DNA of 64,000 bases from Bryobacteraceae bacterium (GCA_025055455.1 JANWXD010000001.1:124001-188000); one strand, 5' to 3'. Shown: positions 33,138-42,629, counted from the stretch's first letter. The notes: generated by a model from the sequence alone, not told the origin. Numbers and translations: made by a program.

Positions 33138-36100
33138 ATGGAGAGAGGGGTGCTGTTGAGAAGCATTTTCGTTTGGATCGCAGCGAGCGGCATCGTCTCC
33201 GCACAGTCCTATACCGCCGCCGTTCGCGGTGTCGTGACGGACCCAACCGGGGCGAGCATCCCGCGGGCCACAATCGTCGTCACAGACGTGGACCGGAACG
33301 TCCAGCATCGTACGGTGAGCGACGAAGCGGGCCGCTACGTGGTGCCAGCCTTGCCTCCGGGCAATTATAGTCTCAGCGTGGAGGCCCCTGGCTTCAAAAA
33401 GTACGTTCGGAGCGCATTTCCTCTGGCAGTACAGCAACAAGCTACGGTGGACGTTCAATTGGAGGTCGGCGAAGTAACGGCCACCGTGGAGGTAGCCGCC
33501 CAAGCACCGCTGCTGAATACGACCATCGCGAACCTGGGCCAGGTCATCGAGAACACGTACATCATTTCCTTGCCCAACATTGCCCGCAACCCCATGGCGC
33601 TCACCTACCTGACGCCCGGTGTGGTGGGCTCGGGCGGGCGCCGCGGGGACAATAACACCAATTTCGTCGCCAACGGGGCCCGCAACTCCACTTCGGACGT
33701 GCTGTTGGACGGCGTGACGGTCGTCACGGTGGAGCAAAACTCGGGGATCACGGATCTCAAGTACGCTCCGTCGGTGGACGCGGTGCAGGAATTCAAGATT
33801 CAGACGAACTTTTTCTCGGCGGAATACGGGCAAACCGGCGGCGCCGTCATCAACATGGTCACCCGCTCCGGCACCAATGAGTTTCACGGCACCGGGTACT
33901 ACTTCCTTCGCCATTCCGATCTGAACGCGAACGCCTGGTTCTCCAACCGCGCCGGCCGGGCCCGACCCTACTACCGCCGCGATCAACTCGGCGGCGTCTT
34001 CGGCGGCCCGGTGGCGAAGAACCGCACCTTCTTCTTGACGACTTATGAATACACCAAGGCCAAGAGTCCCCTGAGCTACACTGCTACGTTTCCCACACTC
34101 TTGCAGCGCGAAGGAGATTTCTCGCAGACGCGCAACACGGCTGGGCAGTTGATGACGATTTACAACCCGTTCGACACCTTCGTCAACGCTTCGGGCAACA
34201 TCGAACGGCGGCCCTTCCCCGGCAACGTGATCCCGAAGGCCATGATGGATCCGGTCGCGCTCAAGGCGCTGGCGTATTTTCCCAAGCCGAACCAGCCGGG
34301 CGCCCCGTTCACGGAAACCAACAACTGGTTCGAACAAGGGATCAACGAGGGTCGAAGCCATCAAACCAATCTCAAAGGCGATCACAACTTCACGGCGAAC
34401 AGCCGCATCACGGGCCGCTATAGCTACACGCGCGGCCGCGGCAATCCGCCGAACTTGTTCAAAGAGCTGGCGCCCGCATACACGTTCAACGACGGCCCCA
34501 GCTTGAGCACCGCCACATCCGTCGTGACGGAATTCACCAAGGTCCGCAGCGCCACGGACCTGTGGAGCATTCGCTACGGGCTGACCTATTCGACCTATTG
34601 GCGCAAGCCGATGGAGCCGTTCGACCTGACGCAGCTCGGCCTGCCGCAGTATATGAAAGACAACGCTGAGTTTCTGGTGTTCCCCACCTTCGCCCCCGAT
34701 GGCTACACCGACATCGGCACCGAGGGTTGGTTGATCATGGACCGCCAAGAGGGAGTGCACCACTTTTCGGGCTCCTATAGCAAGATCGCGCGCGGCCATA
34801 GCATGAAATTTGGCGCCGAAACCCGCCGCAACTTTCTCGACTACGCCCAGCCAGGGTATCCCTCCGGACAATTTAGCTTTGGCCGCGGGATCACCTGCCG
34901 GGACCGCTTCTCCTGCCCGGCTAACGAGGGCAATGGCTTGGCGACCATGCTGGTCGGTTGGGCCACGGGCAGTCAATTCCACATTGACCCCAAAGTTTTC
35001 ACGCGCTCGGCTTACTGGGGATTTTATTTTCAGGATGACTGGAAAATTACGTCGAGGCTTACCCTGAACCTGGGCATTCGCTACGAGTTTGACGTTCCGC
35101 GCTGGGAGAAATTCGACCGGCAGAGTTACTGGGACTTGGATGCGCAAGCCCCAGTGCAAGCCCCTGGCTACGTCACCAAGGGCGTGTTCCGATTCGTAGA
35201 CAAGAACCGCAGATCCCCCTTCGACGGCGACTACAACAACTGGTCGCCGCGGGTCGGCTTCGCCTTGGCCGCGACGCCGAGGCTGGCCATCCGCGGCGGA
35301 TATGGGATGTTCTATCAGTTGAGCCGAGCCACCGTGTTCGGCCATACTGGGGCAGGCTTCCTCGTCAACGCCACCGGGATCTTCACGCTCGACTCCAATG
35401 CCACGCTGTATGCCCGTCTGAATAACCCCTATCCGGACGGCATGTTGCTGCCCCCCGGCCGCTCCCTGGGTGAGTGGACTTTCATCGGTCTAAGCGCTGG
35501 CACGATTCTACCGAGCAACAACCGCAATCCCGAATATCATTCTTGGAATCTGTCGATCCAGCGGGATGTGGGCTTCCAGTCCGTGCTCGAGATCAACTAC
35601 ACCGGCAGCCGCGGCACGCACCTGTTTCTACCGTACACGTCGCTGACACCGCTCGACCCCCGTTACTGGGCTTGGGGGCGGGCCACGCTCACTAGCTCGG
35701 TGCCCAACCCATTCTACGGTCAGATCCGTGACCGGCTCGCGACGAACTTGAACCGGCCCACGGTGCAGCTCTTCCGCCTGCTGCGTCCCATGCCGCACTT
35801 CGACGGGGCGAGCGTCGGAACGGCGGAGCCGCCGGCGGCCGACTCGTACTACCATGCCCTCCAGATCAAGTGGGAGAAGCGTTATTCGCACGGCTTGACA
35901 ATGCTAGCCCATTACACGTGGTCCAAGATGATCGACAACGCCTCCCACGGCTCGGGCAATCTGGCCTGGCTCGGGGGCAGTACGAGTTTGCAGTACCCGC
36001 TCAACCTACGTCTGGAGCGATCCCTTTCCGCCCATGACGTGGCCCACCGTGCGGTGATCACGGCTGCCTGGGAGCTGCCCATCGGCCGCGGGCGCCGGCT

Positions 36101-36581
36101 GGGGAGCGGCTGGAGCCGTTGGGTCGATGCCTTGCTCGGCGGCTGGCAGATCAGTGGCATGGCGCTCCTGCAAAGCGGAATGCCGCTTCAGGTCACCCAA
36201 AGCGGAGGCAATATCTGGAACGGCACGCAGCGTCCGAACCTGATCGGGGATCCCAGCACCAGCGGGCCAGTGGTGAGCCGCCTGAACCGGTGGTTCAAGG
36301 AGACGGCCTTCTCGCAGCCTCCCATTGACGTACCGGGCACGGCGCCGCGGACGCTGAATTACCGCGGCCCGGCCATCCAGACCTTGGACGCGGCGCTCAA
36401 CAAGAGCTTCCGCGTCAAGGAAGGGCAACGGTTCGAGTTCCGCATCGAGGCGCAAAACGCCACCAATACGCCCGTCTTCAGCGATCCCAACACAAGTTTC
36501 GGCTCCACCGCGTTCGGCCAAATTACGGGTACAAAGGTGGGGCCGCGCAACGTGCAACTCGGGATGAAGTACTACTTCTAG
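33138..36581 (+). CDS. Oar-like TonB-dependent receptor (full length)
   Basis: A 1147-residue receptor. The ATG at 33138 is chosen over GTG 33132 because TAAAGGAGGT then sits at normal spacing. After the signal peptide (FVWIAASGIVSA) there is a carboxypeptidase-regulatory-like domain (VRGVVTDPTGASIPRA then GRYVVPALPPGNYSL). A plug region has VLLDGVTVVTV, SVDAVQEFKIQTNFFSAEYGQTGGAVINMVTRSG and FHGTGYYFLR. A large barrel ends VQLGMKYYF with C-terminal Phe. This is the classic Oar-like layout of Acidobacteria. The ligand is unknown, and there is no catabolic neighbour on this strand. It is preceded by the 12-bp inverted repeat. Confidence 0.93.
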   Translation: MERGVLLRSIFVWIAASGIVSAQSYTAAVRGVVTDPTGASIPRATIVVTDVDRNVQHRTVSDEAGRYVVPALPPGNYSLSVEAPGFKKYVRSAFPLAVQQQATVDVQLEVGEVTATVEVAAQAPLLNTTIANLGQVIENTYIISLPNIARNPMALTYLTPGVVGSGGRRGDNNTNFVANGARNSTSDVLLDGVTVVTVEQNSGITDLKYAPSVDAVQEFKIQTNFFSAEYGQTGGAVINMVTRSGTNEFHGTGYYFLRHSDLNANAWFSNRAGRARPYYRRDQLGGVFGGPVAKNRTFFLTTYEYTKAKSPLSYTATFPTLLQREGDFSQTRNTAGQLMTIYNPFDTFVNASGNIERRPFPGNVIPKAMMDPVALKALAYFPKPNQPGAPFTETNNWFEQGINEGRSHQTNLKGDHNFTANSRITGRYSYTRGRGNPPNLFKELAPAYTFNDGPSLSTATSVVTEFTKVRSATDLWSIRYGLTYSTYWRKPMEPFDLTQLGLPQYMKDNAEFLVFPTFAPDGYTDIGTEGWLIMDRQEGVHHFSGSYSKIARGHSMKFGAETRRNFLDYAQPGYPSGQFSFGRGITCRDRFSCPANEGNGLATMLVGWATGSQFHIDPKVFTRSAYWGFYFQDDWKITSRLTLNLGIRYEFDVPRWEKFDRQSYWDLDAQAPVQAPGYVTKGVFRFVDKNRRSPFDGDYNNWSPRVGFALAATPRLAIRGGYGMFYQLSRATVFGHTGAGFLVNATGIFTLDSNATLYARLNNPYPDGMLLPPGRSLGEWTFIGLSAGTILPSNNRNPEYHSWNLSIQRDVGFQSVLEINYTGSRGTHLFLPYTSLTPLDPRYWAWGRATLTSSVPNPFYGQIRDRLATNLNRPTVQLFRLLRPMPHFDGASVGTAEPPAADSYYHALQIKWEKRYSHGLTMLAHYTWSKMIDNASHGSGNLAWLGGSTSLQYPLNLRLERSLSAHDVAHRAVITAAWELPIGRGRRLGSGWSRWVDALLGGWQISGMALLQSGMPLQVTQSGGNIWNGTQRPNLIGDPSTSGPVVSRLNRWFKETAFSQPPIDVPGTAPRTLNYRGPAIQTLDAALNKSFRVKEGQRFEFRIEAQNATNTPVFSDPNTSFGSTAFGQITGTKVGPRNVQLGMKYYF

Positions 36582-36620
36582 GCACATGCCCGCCTGCTGC
36601 TCCCGGGCCTGTTTCCCCAT

Positions 36621-37595
36621 TCAGCGGATCTGCGCCAACAGCCGGTCCTCGAAGGAATAATCGGGGCGCCGGGGGGGTTGCGCCGCGTACCAAGCATAGG
36701 TCCGCCGCAGTCCCTCCGCGAAGTCGATCGGGCGGAAACCGAGCATCCGCTTCACCTTCTCCGTGCACATCGTGATCGGCGGCAGGTCGAAGTACTCACC
36801 GAAGTAGAGATGGGTGCCCAGAGCCTGCCCCCCGCACTCCAGGATCTTCGCACGCGGGGCGAACACGAGCTCGGGCCGATACCCGGCGGCCCGCGCCATG
36901 GCCTCGATGGCTTCCAGCTGCGTCACCGGGCGCGGATTGGCCACATTGAAAGCGTGGCCGACCGCCTGCGGCGCCTCCAGGACTTTCAAGCAGACCGAAA
37001 CGAGATCGTCCACGTGGACAAATTGCATCAGCCGCGCACCGCCGTCGGGCACCACGATCGGCCGGCCATCGCGCATCCGGTCCCAAAAGAACGCCTCGCG
37101 GTAAAACGGATTGCCCGGCCCGTACACGAAGGGAGGCCGCAACGTGACCACGGGTAAACCTTCCTCCCGATGCATGCGGAAGAGCGCGCGCTCGGAAGCC
37201 GCCTTGTTTCGAACATACGGCTCCGGGTGATCCTGCGGCGCCAGCTCGTCCTCCTCCCGGTGATCCAAACCCTCACCATAGGCAGCCACACTCGACATGA
37301 AGATATACCGCTGGATCCGATCGCCGCAGGCGCGCGCCGTAGCTTCCACCTGTTCCGCTGTCGTACCCCGCCCCCAGTCGTAGACGTTGTCGAAGACGGC
37401 GTCGAAGCGGCGGTCTTGCAGCGCGGCACGGACCGCCGAGGGATCGTTGCGGTCGGCCGCGAGGTTGCTCACCCGCGGGTCCAGGTCGTGAGCGGACTTT
37501 CGATGTAAAACGGCGACCTCGTGCCCTTGTTCCAGCAGGCGCGCCACCAGACGCCGTCCGATGAACAGGGTTCCCCCAATGACCAGAATCTTCAC
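36621..37595 (-). CDS. NAD-dependent epimerase/dehydratase (extended SDR)
   Basis: A 324-residue extended short-chain dehydrogenase. The NAD-binding motif is ILVIGGTLFIGRRL, a G-x-x-x-x-I-G variant of GxxGxxG. It also has FDNVYDWG, the serine region YIFMSSVAAYG, YVRNKAASE (Y-x-x-x-K, catalytic) and TLRPPFVYGPGNP. C-terminal sugar-nucleotide-like features such as FVHVDDLV and FNVANPRPVTQLE follow. It could act on a nucleotide sugar or another polyol. It starts 10 nt after inositol-phosphate synthase, so a linked role in an inositol- or sugar-containing lipid or glycan is likely. Confidence 0.83.
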   Translation of the reverse strand: MKILVIGGTLFIGRRLVARLLEQGHEVAVLHRKSAHDLDPRVSNLAADRNDPSAVRAALQDRRFDAVFDNVYDWGRGTTAEQVEATARACGDRIQRYIFMSSVAAYGEGLDHREEDELAPQDHPEPYVRNKAASERALFRMHREEGLPVVTLRPPFVYGPGNPFYREAFFWDRMRDGRPIVVPDGGARLMQFVHVDDLVSVCLKVLEAPQAVGHAFNVANPRPVTQLEAIEAMARAAGYRPELVFAPRAKILECGGQALGTHLYFGEYFDLPPITMCTEKVKRMLGFRPIDFAEGLRRTYAWYAAQPPRRPDYSFEDRLLAQIR

Positions 37596-37605
37596 CGGAC
37601 GGGCC

Positions 37606-38928
37606 TCAGTCGTAGTATTCGAGACCGAGGTGCGTGATCAGATCTTCGCCGCGCATCCAGCGCAGCGTGTTCTTGAGCTTCATTAACTGAATGAAGAGGT
37701 CGTGTTCCGGGTACAGGCCCGGCGCGGTCATGGGAGCCTTGAAGTAGAACGAAAGCCATTCTTGGATGCCGCGCATTCCGGCGCGCTGCGCCAAGTCCAG
37801 AAACAGCACCAGGTCCAGAACCAGCGGCGCCGCCAAAATCGAGTCCCGGCACAGAAAGTCGATCTTGATCTGCATCGGGTAGCCCATCCACCCGAAGATG
37901 TCAATGTTGTCCCAGCCTTCCTTGGAGTCGCCGCGCGGCGGGTAGTAATTGATGCGCACCACGTGATGAAAGTTCTTGTACAGCTGCGGATAGAGCTCCG
38001 GCTGGAGGATGTACTCGAGCGCCGAAAGCTTGGTTTCTTCCTTGGTGCGAAACGATCCGGGATCGTCGAGCACTTCGCCGTCCCGGTTGCCCAAAATGTT
38101 GGTGGAAAACCACCCCGTCAGACCCAACATGCGCGCCTTGAGGGCCGGCGCGATCACGGTCTTCATGAACGTCTGGCCCGTCTTGAAGTCTTTGCCGCAC
38201 ACCGGCACATGGCGCTCGCGCGCCAGATGCAGCAGGGCGGGAATGTCCACCGTCAAGTTCGGCGCGCCGTTGGCGAACGGCACTCCCATTTTCAGGGCCG
38301 CGTACGCGTAGATCTGGCTCGGCGCAATGTCCGGATCATTCCGGTAGAGTCCGCACTCGAATTTTTCCAGCGTTTGATGCACTTCGGCGGGCTGGTGATA
38401 CACCTCCGTCGAACCGCACCAGATCATCACCAACCGGGCGGCGCCCGTGGAGGCGCGGAAGTTCTCGATGTCCTCCATGAGCATTTCCGCCAGCTCCATC
38501 TTGTTGCGGCCCTGTTTGACGTGGGGACCACTCAGACGGCGCACATAGTTCGGGTCGAAGACGGCCTTCATGGGCCGGATGGCCTGGAGCGGCTCCTTGA
38601 CCCGTTCGATGTGCTCCCGTTCGAGGACCCCTGCCTTCAGCGCCGCTTCGTAGACGCTATCCTCGAAGATGTCCCATCCGCCGACGACCAGGTCCTCGAG
38701 CCGCGCCAGAGGCACGAAGTCCTTGATGCGTGGGCTGCGGCCTTCGGTGCGCTTGCCGAGCCGGATCGTGGCCAACTGGGTCAAAGACCCGATGGGCAAC
38801 GCCCAGCCCGCCTTCACCGCCTCGAGGCCCGCTATGAAAGTCGAGGTGACAGCCCCCATCCCCGGGATCAGCACTCCGAGCTTGCCGTCCGGGGGAGCGA
38901 TCTGGACATTATCCTTTGTGGCCGGCAA
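37606..38928 (-). CDS. ino1: Inositol-3-phosphate synthase (myo-inositol-1-phosphate synthase)
   Basis: A 440-residue enzyme that converts glucose 6-phosphate to inositol phosphate with NAD. Visible features are the Rossmann opening GVLIPGMGAVTSTFIAG, MIWCGSTEVYHQP, then VCGKDFKTGQTFMKTVIAPALKARMLGLTGWFSTNILGNRDG, the family's most conserved core with the catalytic lysines. DSILAAPLVLDLVLFLDLA and LSFYFKAP follow. The TTG at 38928 has AAAGGAG 11 nt upstream; no better start is seen. First gene of a two-gene operon with the epimerase. In bacteria the product feeds phosphatidylinositol, mycothiol-like thiols or compatible solutes; no downstream inositol gene is visible to decide. Confidence 0.92.
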   Translation of the reverse strand: MPATKDNVQIAPPDGKLGVLIPGMGAVTSTFIAGLEAVKAGWALPIGSLTQLATIRLGKRTEGRSPRIKDFVPLARLEDLVVGGWDIFEDSVYEAALKAGVLEREHIERVKEPLQAIRPMKAVFDPNYVRRLSGPHVKQGRNKMELAEMLMEDIENFRASTGAARLVMIWCGSTEVYHQPAEVHQTLEKFECGLYRNDPDIAPSQIYAYAALKMGVPFANGAPNLTVDIPALLHLARERHVPVCGKDFKTGQTFMKTVIAPALKARMLGLTGWFSTNILGNRDGEVLDDPGSFRTKEETKLSALEYILQPELYPQLYKNFHHVVRINYYPPRGDSKEGWDNIDIFGWMGYPMQIKIDFLCRDSILAAPLVLDLVLFLDLAQRAGMRGIQEWLSFYFKAPMTAPGLYPEHDLFIQLMKLKNTLRWMRGEDLITHLGLEYYD

Positions 38929-39004
38929 CTTCGTGGATTCTCCTTTGCCAACGAAGGTCAGCGTCGCCGCGTGCCTGCAGGCACGCGAGCCGCAAACTCG
39001 ATGC

Positions 39005-39010
39005 TATACT
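39005..39010 (+). promoter_or_regulatory. Extended -10 box of the LytTR regulator gene
   Basis: TGCTATACT, an extended -10, with 9 nt between TATACT and the ATG at 39020, so almost no leader. Confidence 0.5.
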
Positions 39011-39019
39011 AACACTCTC

Positions 39020-39796
39020 ATGGCCGAGACAGCCACGATGACGATCCGCGCGCTCGTGGTGGACGACGAGCAACTGGCTTGCGACGAGCTCGCCTATCTT
39101 CTGCGGGCGTTTCCCGAGATCGAACTGGTCGGCACGGCGAAAAACGGACTAGAGGCCGTGCGGTTGATCGAAGAACTGGAGCCGGATCTGGTCTTCCTGG
39201 ATGTACAAATGCCGGGCCTGGACGGCATGGGTGTGATTCGCCAGGTCCGGGAGAAAAAGCTTCCGCTGCCGCACTTCGTGCTCGCGACGGCCTACGACCA
39301 GTACGCCGTTGAGGCCTTTCGCCTGGAAGCCACCGATTACCTGCTGAAACCGGTCAGCAAGGAACGTCTGGCCGAGACCATGGACCGCGTCCGGCGGGCC
39401 TTCCAGGAACGCCAACGGGCGCTTCCGGCGACGGCGCCCCCTCCGAGCGTCCGCCCCCACCGCACCAAACTCTTGGTCAAGAGCGGAAGCCGGAACTTTA
39501 TCGTGGACGCCCAGGATGTGATCTACGCCACGATCAACAACGGTTTGATCACCATCGTCACCACGAACCTGGAAGGCTACTCCAACTACCGCACGATCGA
39601 GGATCTCCAGGCGAGCCTCGATCCGGAGACCTTCTGGCGCGTGCACCGCTCCTATCTCGTCAACATCAACCACATCAAGGAAGTCATCCCGTGGTTCAAG
39701 TCCAGCTACCAGCTGCGCATGGATGACAAGAAACAAACGGAGATCCCAGTGAGCCGCGTGCAGACCAAACGCCTTCGGGCGCTGCTCCGGCTTTGA
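39020..39796 (+). CDS. Response regulator, LytTR family
   Basis: A 258-residue regulator. The receiver has LVVDDEQ, phospho-acceptor VFLDVQMPGLDG (about residue 61), ATAYDQYAVEAF and LLKPVSKERL. After a Pro-rich linker the LytTR DNA-binding domain has LLVKSGSRNFIVDAQDVIYATINNG, WRVHRSYLVNINHIKEV and RMDDKKQTEIPVSR. LytTR regulators bind repeated short boxes and often control extracellular polysaccharide, autolysis or natural competence. The partner histidine kinase (usually 5TM-5TMR or His_kinase type) is not adjacent. ATG 39020 is taken; ATG 39038 is an alternative. Confidence 0.93.
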   Translation: MAETATMTIRALVVDDEQLACDELAYLLRAFPEIELVGTAKNGLEAVRLIEELEPDLVFLDVQMPGLDGMGVIRQVREKKLPLPHFVLATAYDQYAVEAFRLEATDYLLKPVSKERLAETMDRVRRAFQERQRALPATAPPPSVRPHRTKLLVKSGSRNFIVDAQDVIYATINNGLITIVTTNLEGYSNYRTIEDLQASLDPETFWRVHRSYLVNINHIKEVIPWFKSSYQLRMDDKKQTEIPVSRVQTKRLRALLRL

Positions 39797-39812
39797 GGGC
39801 GGCCGCGCGCGC

Positions 39813-40397
39813 TCAGATCCGAATCCCGAGAGTCCACAGCAGGTAGGCGGCCGCCTGCCTCAAATACACACGCCACGACTCGCTCTCCCGCCGCCCGGAG
39901 GGCCGTGGAGAGCCGTACACCCTAAATCCCAGCGACTCGAGCACCTTCTTGGCGCGAAAAATGTGGTAGCCGTCGCTGACCACGATGCACGACTCCAGCC
40001 GCATCCGTCGCATGATCTCCGCCACCGCGGCCAAACTCTCCGCCGTCGTGCTGCCTTCCTGCTCGACAGTGATCGCTTCGGAAGGCACGCCGCGCCGGAC
40101 CAGGTAGGCTTGTCCGACGCCCCCTTCAGTGAAGTGCGGGTCGCCGCCTGCGCCGCCCGTCGTAATGATTCGTCGGGCCAGACCCTTGCGGTACAGCTCG
40201 AATCCATGCTCGAGCCGAGCCCGATAGACGGGCGAGGGGCGACCGCGATACTCGGCCGCCCCCAGAATGACGATCGCATCTGCCTGACGCGCCTCGTCTC
40301 TGGTGGACTGGCGCTCGATCTGCCGGGCCACGGCCGCCAGCCAGGCGCCGACGCTGAGGAGGAGCGCGCCCGCTGTCCAGACAATGACGCGTCGCAT
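39813..40397 (-). CDS. YdcF/SanA-like DUF218 protein
   Basis: A 194-residue protein with an N-terminal membrane helix (VIVWTAGALLLSVGAWLAAVA). The DUF218 core has ADAIVILGAAEYRGRPSPVYRARLEHG, IITTGGAGGD, the acidic/serine motif EGSTTAESLAAVAEI and IVVSDGYHIFRAKKVLESLG. Members affect cell-envelope integrity or vancomycin sensitivity in E. coli; no biochemical role is firmly known. Divergent from trmH over 70 nt and convergent with the LytTR gene. Confidence 0.88.
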   Translation of the reverse strand: MRRVIVWTAGALLLSVGAWLAAVARQIERQSTRDEARQADAIVILGAAEYRGRPSPVYRARLEHGFELYRKGLARRIITTGGAGGDPHFTEGGVGQAYLVRRGVPSEAITVEQEGSTTAESLAAVAEIMRRMRLESCIVVSDGYHIFRAKKVLESLGFRVYGSPRPSGRRESESWRVYLRQAAAYLLWTLGIRI

Positions 40398-40432
40398 GAT
40401 GCGCTATGATCGAAGCGTCCCGGAGACTAGTG

Positions 40433-40438
40433 TATACT
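40433..40438 (+). promoter_or_regulatory. -10 box of trmH/rarA
   Basis: TGTATACT: TATACT, 29 nt before the trmH ATG. No clear -35 at 17 nt. Confidence 0.35.
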
Positions 40439-40467
40439 TCCCCCGGTCCGAACGCCTCCCGCCCGCC

Positions 40468-41262
40468 ATGACCCGCTTCGAGCACGTCACCAGCACGGCG
40501 AATCCGCTGGTCCGACAGATCCGGAGAGCCCTCGGCCGGGGAGGGTTGACGGAGGACGGATGCTGTATTGCGGAAACGGTCCATCTGCTGGAGGAGGCGC
40601 TCCGCAGCGAGTGCGAAGTGCGAGCCGTGTTGGTGGCCGAATCGGCGCGCCCGGCACTGGAAAAACTCCTCGAGCGCTTGGTCTCGGTGCGCGTGGCACT
40701 CACACCGGACTCCGTTTTCCGGTCTCTCTCCACGCTGGAGAGCAGCCAAGGGTTGCTGGCGCTGGTCCGGGCGCCGGCTTGGTCGCTGCCCCAGCTGCTG
40801 TCCGGCCAGATCCTGCTGGTGGTTCTCGACGGCATTCAAGATCCCGGCAACGCCGGCACGATCCTGCGAACCGCGGAAGCGTTTGGAGCCTCGGGCCTCG
40901 TTTTTCTCAAGGGGACCGTAAGCCCCTTCAATCCGAAAGCGGTGCGGGCCTCCGCCGGCTCTTTGTTCCGTCTGCCTTTCGTTTGGGGCGCCGACGCGCA
41001 ACGGATGATGGCGGCGTTCCGAGAACACGGCCTCGCGGTCTATGCCGCCACGCCGTCGGGATGCACGACGGCCGCGCAAGCGGACTTCCGGCGCCCTTGC
41101 GCCCTGATCATCGGTAGCGAAGCGCGGGGCGTCAGCGACCTGCTCCGCGCCGACGCGACGCAGGTCCGCATCCCCACCCGGCGCGTGGAGTCCCTCAACG
41201 CCGCGGTCGCCACGGCGATTCTGCTCTACGAGGCTTGGCAGCAAAGGACGCGATCGCCATGA
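40468..41262 (+). CDS. RNA 2'-O-methyltransferase, SpoU/TrmH family
   Basis: A 264-residue protein; the ATG at 40468 begins MTRFEHVTSTANPLVRQIRR, a normal start for this family (the track start lies inside the divergent ydcF). A small N-terminal substrate-binding domain precedes the trefoil-knot SPOUT domain: LLVVLDGIQDPGNAGTILRTAEAFGA, then ALIIGSEARGVS and VRIPTRRVESLNAAVATAILLYE. These are the three conserved SpoU motifs. It would methylate a ribose 2'-OH in rRNA or tRNA using SAM. The target nucleotide cannot be predicted. The stop overlaps the rarA start (ATGA). Confidence 0.9.
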   Translation: MTRFEHVTSTANPLVRQIRRALGRGGLTEDGCCIAETVHLLEEALRSECEVRAVLVAESARPALEKLLERLVSVRVALTPDSVFRSLSTLESSQGLLALVRAPAWSLPQLLSGQILLVVLDGIQDPGNAGTILRTAEAFGASGLVFLKGTVSPFNPKAVRASAGSLFRLPFVWGADAQRMMAAFREHGLAVYAATPSGCTTAAQADFRRPCALIIGSEARGVSDLLRADATQVRIPTRRVESLNAAVATAILLYEAWQQRTRSP

Positions 41263-42596
41263 GCCTGTTCGACGCCACACCGCCGGTCGAGACGCAGCAG
41301 CCGGGGGCGCCGCTCGCCGATCGGATGCGACCCCGCTCCCTCGAGGAGTTCGTCGGCCAGGAGCACCTGCTCGGGCCCAACAAACCGTTGCGTATTCTCG
41401 TCGAACGCGGCGAGCCGCACTCGATGATCCTGTGGGGACCGCCCGGGACCGGCAAGACCACGCTGGCCCGCCTCATCGCCGCTTCCTCGCGCAGCGACTT
41501 CATCCCGTTCAGCGCGGTCTTGAGCGGCATCAAAGAAATCAAGGCCGTGATGGCCCAGGCCGAGCGCAACCGCCGCCTGGGCCGCCGCACCATCCTGTTC
41601 ATCGACGAAATTCACCGCTTCAACAAGGCCCAGCAGGATGCGTTCCTGCCCTATGTCGAGCGTGGCGACGTGGTCCTGATCGGCGCGACGACGGAGAATC
41701 CCTCCTTCGAGGTGATCTCCGCCTTGCTGTCGCGTACCAGGGTGTACCTGCTTCGTCCCCTGACCGTGCCGGAAATCGTGGGCTTGCTCGAACGCGCTCT
41801 CCGAGACCGCGAACGCGGTCTCGGCAAGCTCGAGCTGGACGTCTCGCGGGATTTGCTCGAGCAAATTGCCATCTACGCCGGCGGCGATGCTCGCGCCGCC
41901 TACAACACGCTCGAGCTGGCGGCAGCGGCCTCGCCGGGCGGGCGGCTGTCGCGCCAAGCTGTCGAAGACGCCCTCCAGCGCAAGGTGCTGCGATACGACA
42001 AAGCGGGCGAGGAACATTACAATCTCATCTCGGCGCTCCACAAATCGGTCCGCTCGAGCGACCCCGATGCGGCCCTCTACTGGCTGGCCCGCATGCTCGA
42101 GGCGGGCGAGGACCGGCTTTACATCGCCCGCCGGCTCATCCGGATGGCGATCGAGGATATCGGCTTGGCCGATCCTCAAGCGCTGGAACAAGCCGTGGCG
42201 GCAATGCAGGCGGTGCACTTCCTGGGGAGCCCCGAAGGCGACCAAGCCTTGGCGCAGGCCACGCTCTACCTGGCACTGGCACCGAAGTCCGATGCGGCCT
42301 ATCAAGCCCTCAACCGGGCCAAGGAGGCGTTGGCGAGCTCCGTCGCCGAGCCGGTGCCGCTTCATCTCCGAAACCCGGTGACCCCAGAGATGCGCAGTTG
42401 GGGCTACGGCGAGGGCTACGAGCACGCCCACGACTTCGAAGGGGCGCTGACTTCCATGGAATGCCTGCCCCCATCTCTCTCCGGTGCAAGTTTTTACCGG
42501 CCGTCGGACCGCGGCCACGAACGGAAACTCGCCGAGCGGTTGCGACAAATCTTGGAAGCCAAAGGGCGCTTGGCATCGGGCAAGGACAGGCCCTGA
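41259..42596 (+). CDS. rarA: Replication-associated recombination protein A (MgsA/RarA AAA+ ATPase)
   Basis: A 445-residue AAA+ protein from the ATG at 41259, which overlaps the trmH stop. Early residues PLADRMRPRSLEEFVGQEHLLG are the family opening. Walker A is [15 protein letters not shown], Walker B is RTILFIDEIHRFNKAQQDAFLP, sensor 1 is LIGATTENPSFEV, and the C-terminal region has RRLIRMAIEDIGLADP and GYKYEHAH-like ENDPEN segments (GYGEGYEHAHDFEG). RarA acts at stalled replication forks and loads on SSB-coated DNA. Length matches the family. Confidence 0.94.
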   Translation: MSLFDATPPVETQQPGAPLADRMRPRSLEEFVGQEHLLGPNKPLRILVERGEPHSMILWGPPGTGKTTLARLIAASSRSDFIPFSAVLSGIKEIKAVMAQAERNRRLGRRTILFIDEIHRFNKAQQDAFLPYVERGDVVLIGATTENPSFEVISALLSRTRVYLLRPLTVPEIVGLLERALRDRERGLGKLELDVSRDLLEQIAIYAGGDARAAYNTLELAAAASPGGRLSRQAVEDALQRKVLRYDKAGEEHYNLISALHKSVRSSDPDAALYWLARMLEAGEDRLYIARRLIRMAIEDIGLADPQALEQAVAAMQAVHFLGSPEGDQALAQATLYLALAPKSDAAYQALNRAKEALASSVAEPVPLHLRNPVTPEMRSWGYGEGYEHAHDFEGALTSMECLPPSLSGASFYRPSDRGHERKLAERLRQILEAKGRLASGKDRP

Positions 42597-42599
42597 AGC

Positions 42600-42629
42600 T
42601 CCGACTACCGCAATTCCCGTCGGATTTTT
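42600..42629 (+). terminator. Rho-independent terminator after rarA
   Basis: TCCGAC (42600-42605), a 13-nt loop and GTCGGA (42619-42624), immediately followed by TTTTT. The stem is short (6 bp) but the position, just after the rarA stop, is right. Confidence 0.6.

Noticed and set aside
33120-35345. 741-codon minus-strand ORF
   Set aside because: Antisense to the receptor gene at 33138, which has signal peptide, plug and C-terminal Phe. Length alone is not evidence at this GC content.
36588-36613. Terminator after the receptor at 33138
   Set aside because: Only a 5-bp GCCCG/CGGGC stem followed by CTGTTT; too weak to call.
37702-39012. 436-codon plus-strand ORF
   Set aside because: Antisense to inositol-phosphate synthase; no recognisable motif.
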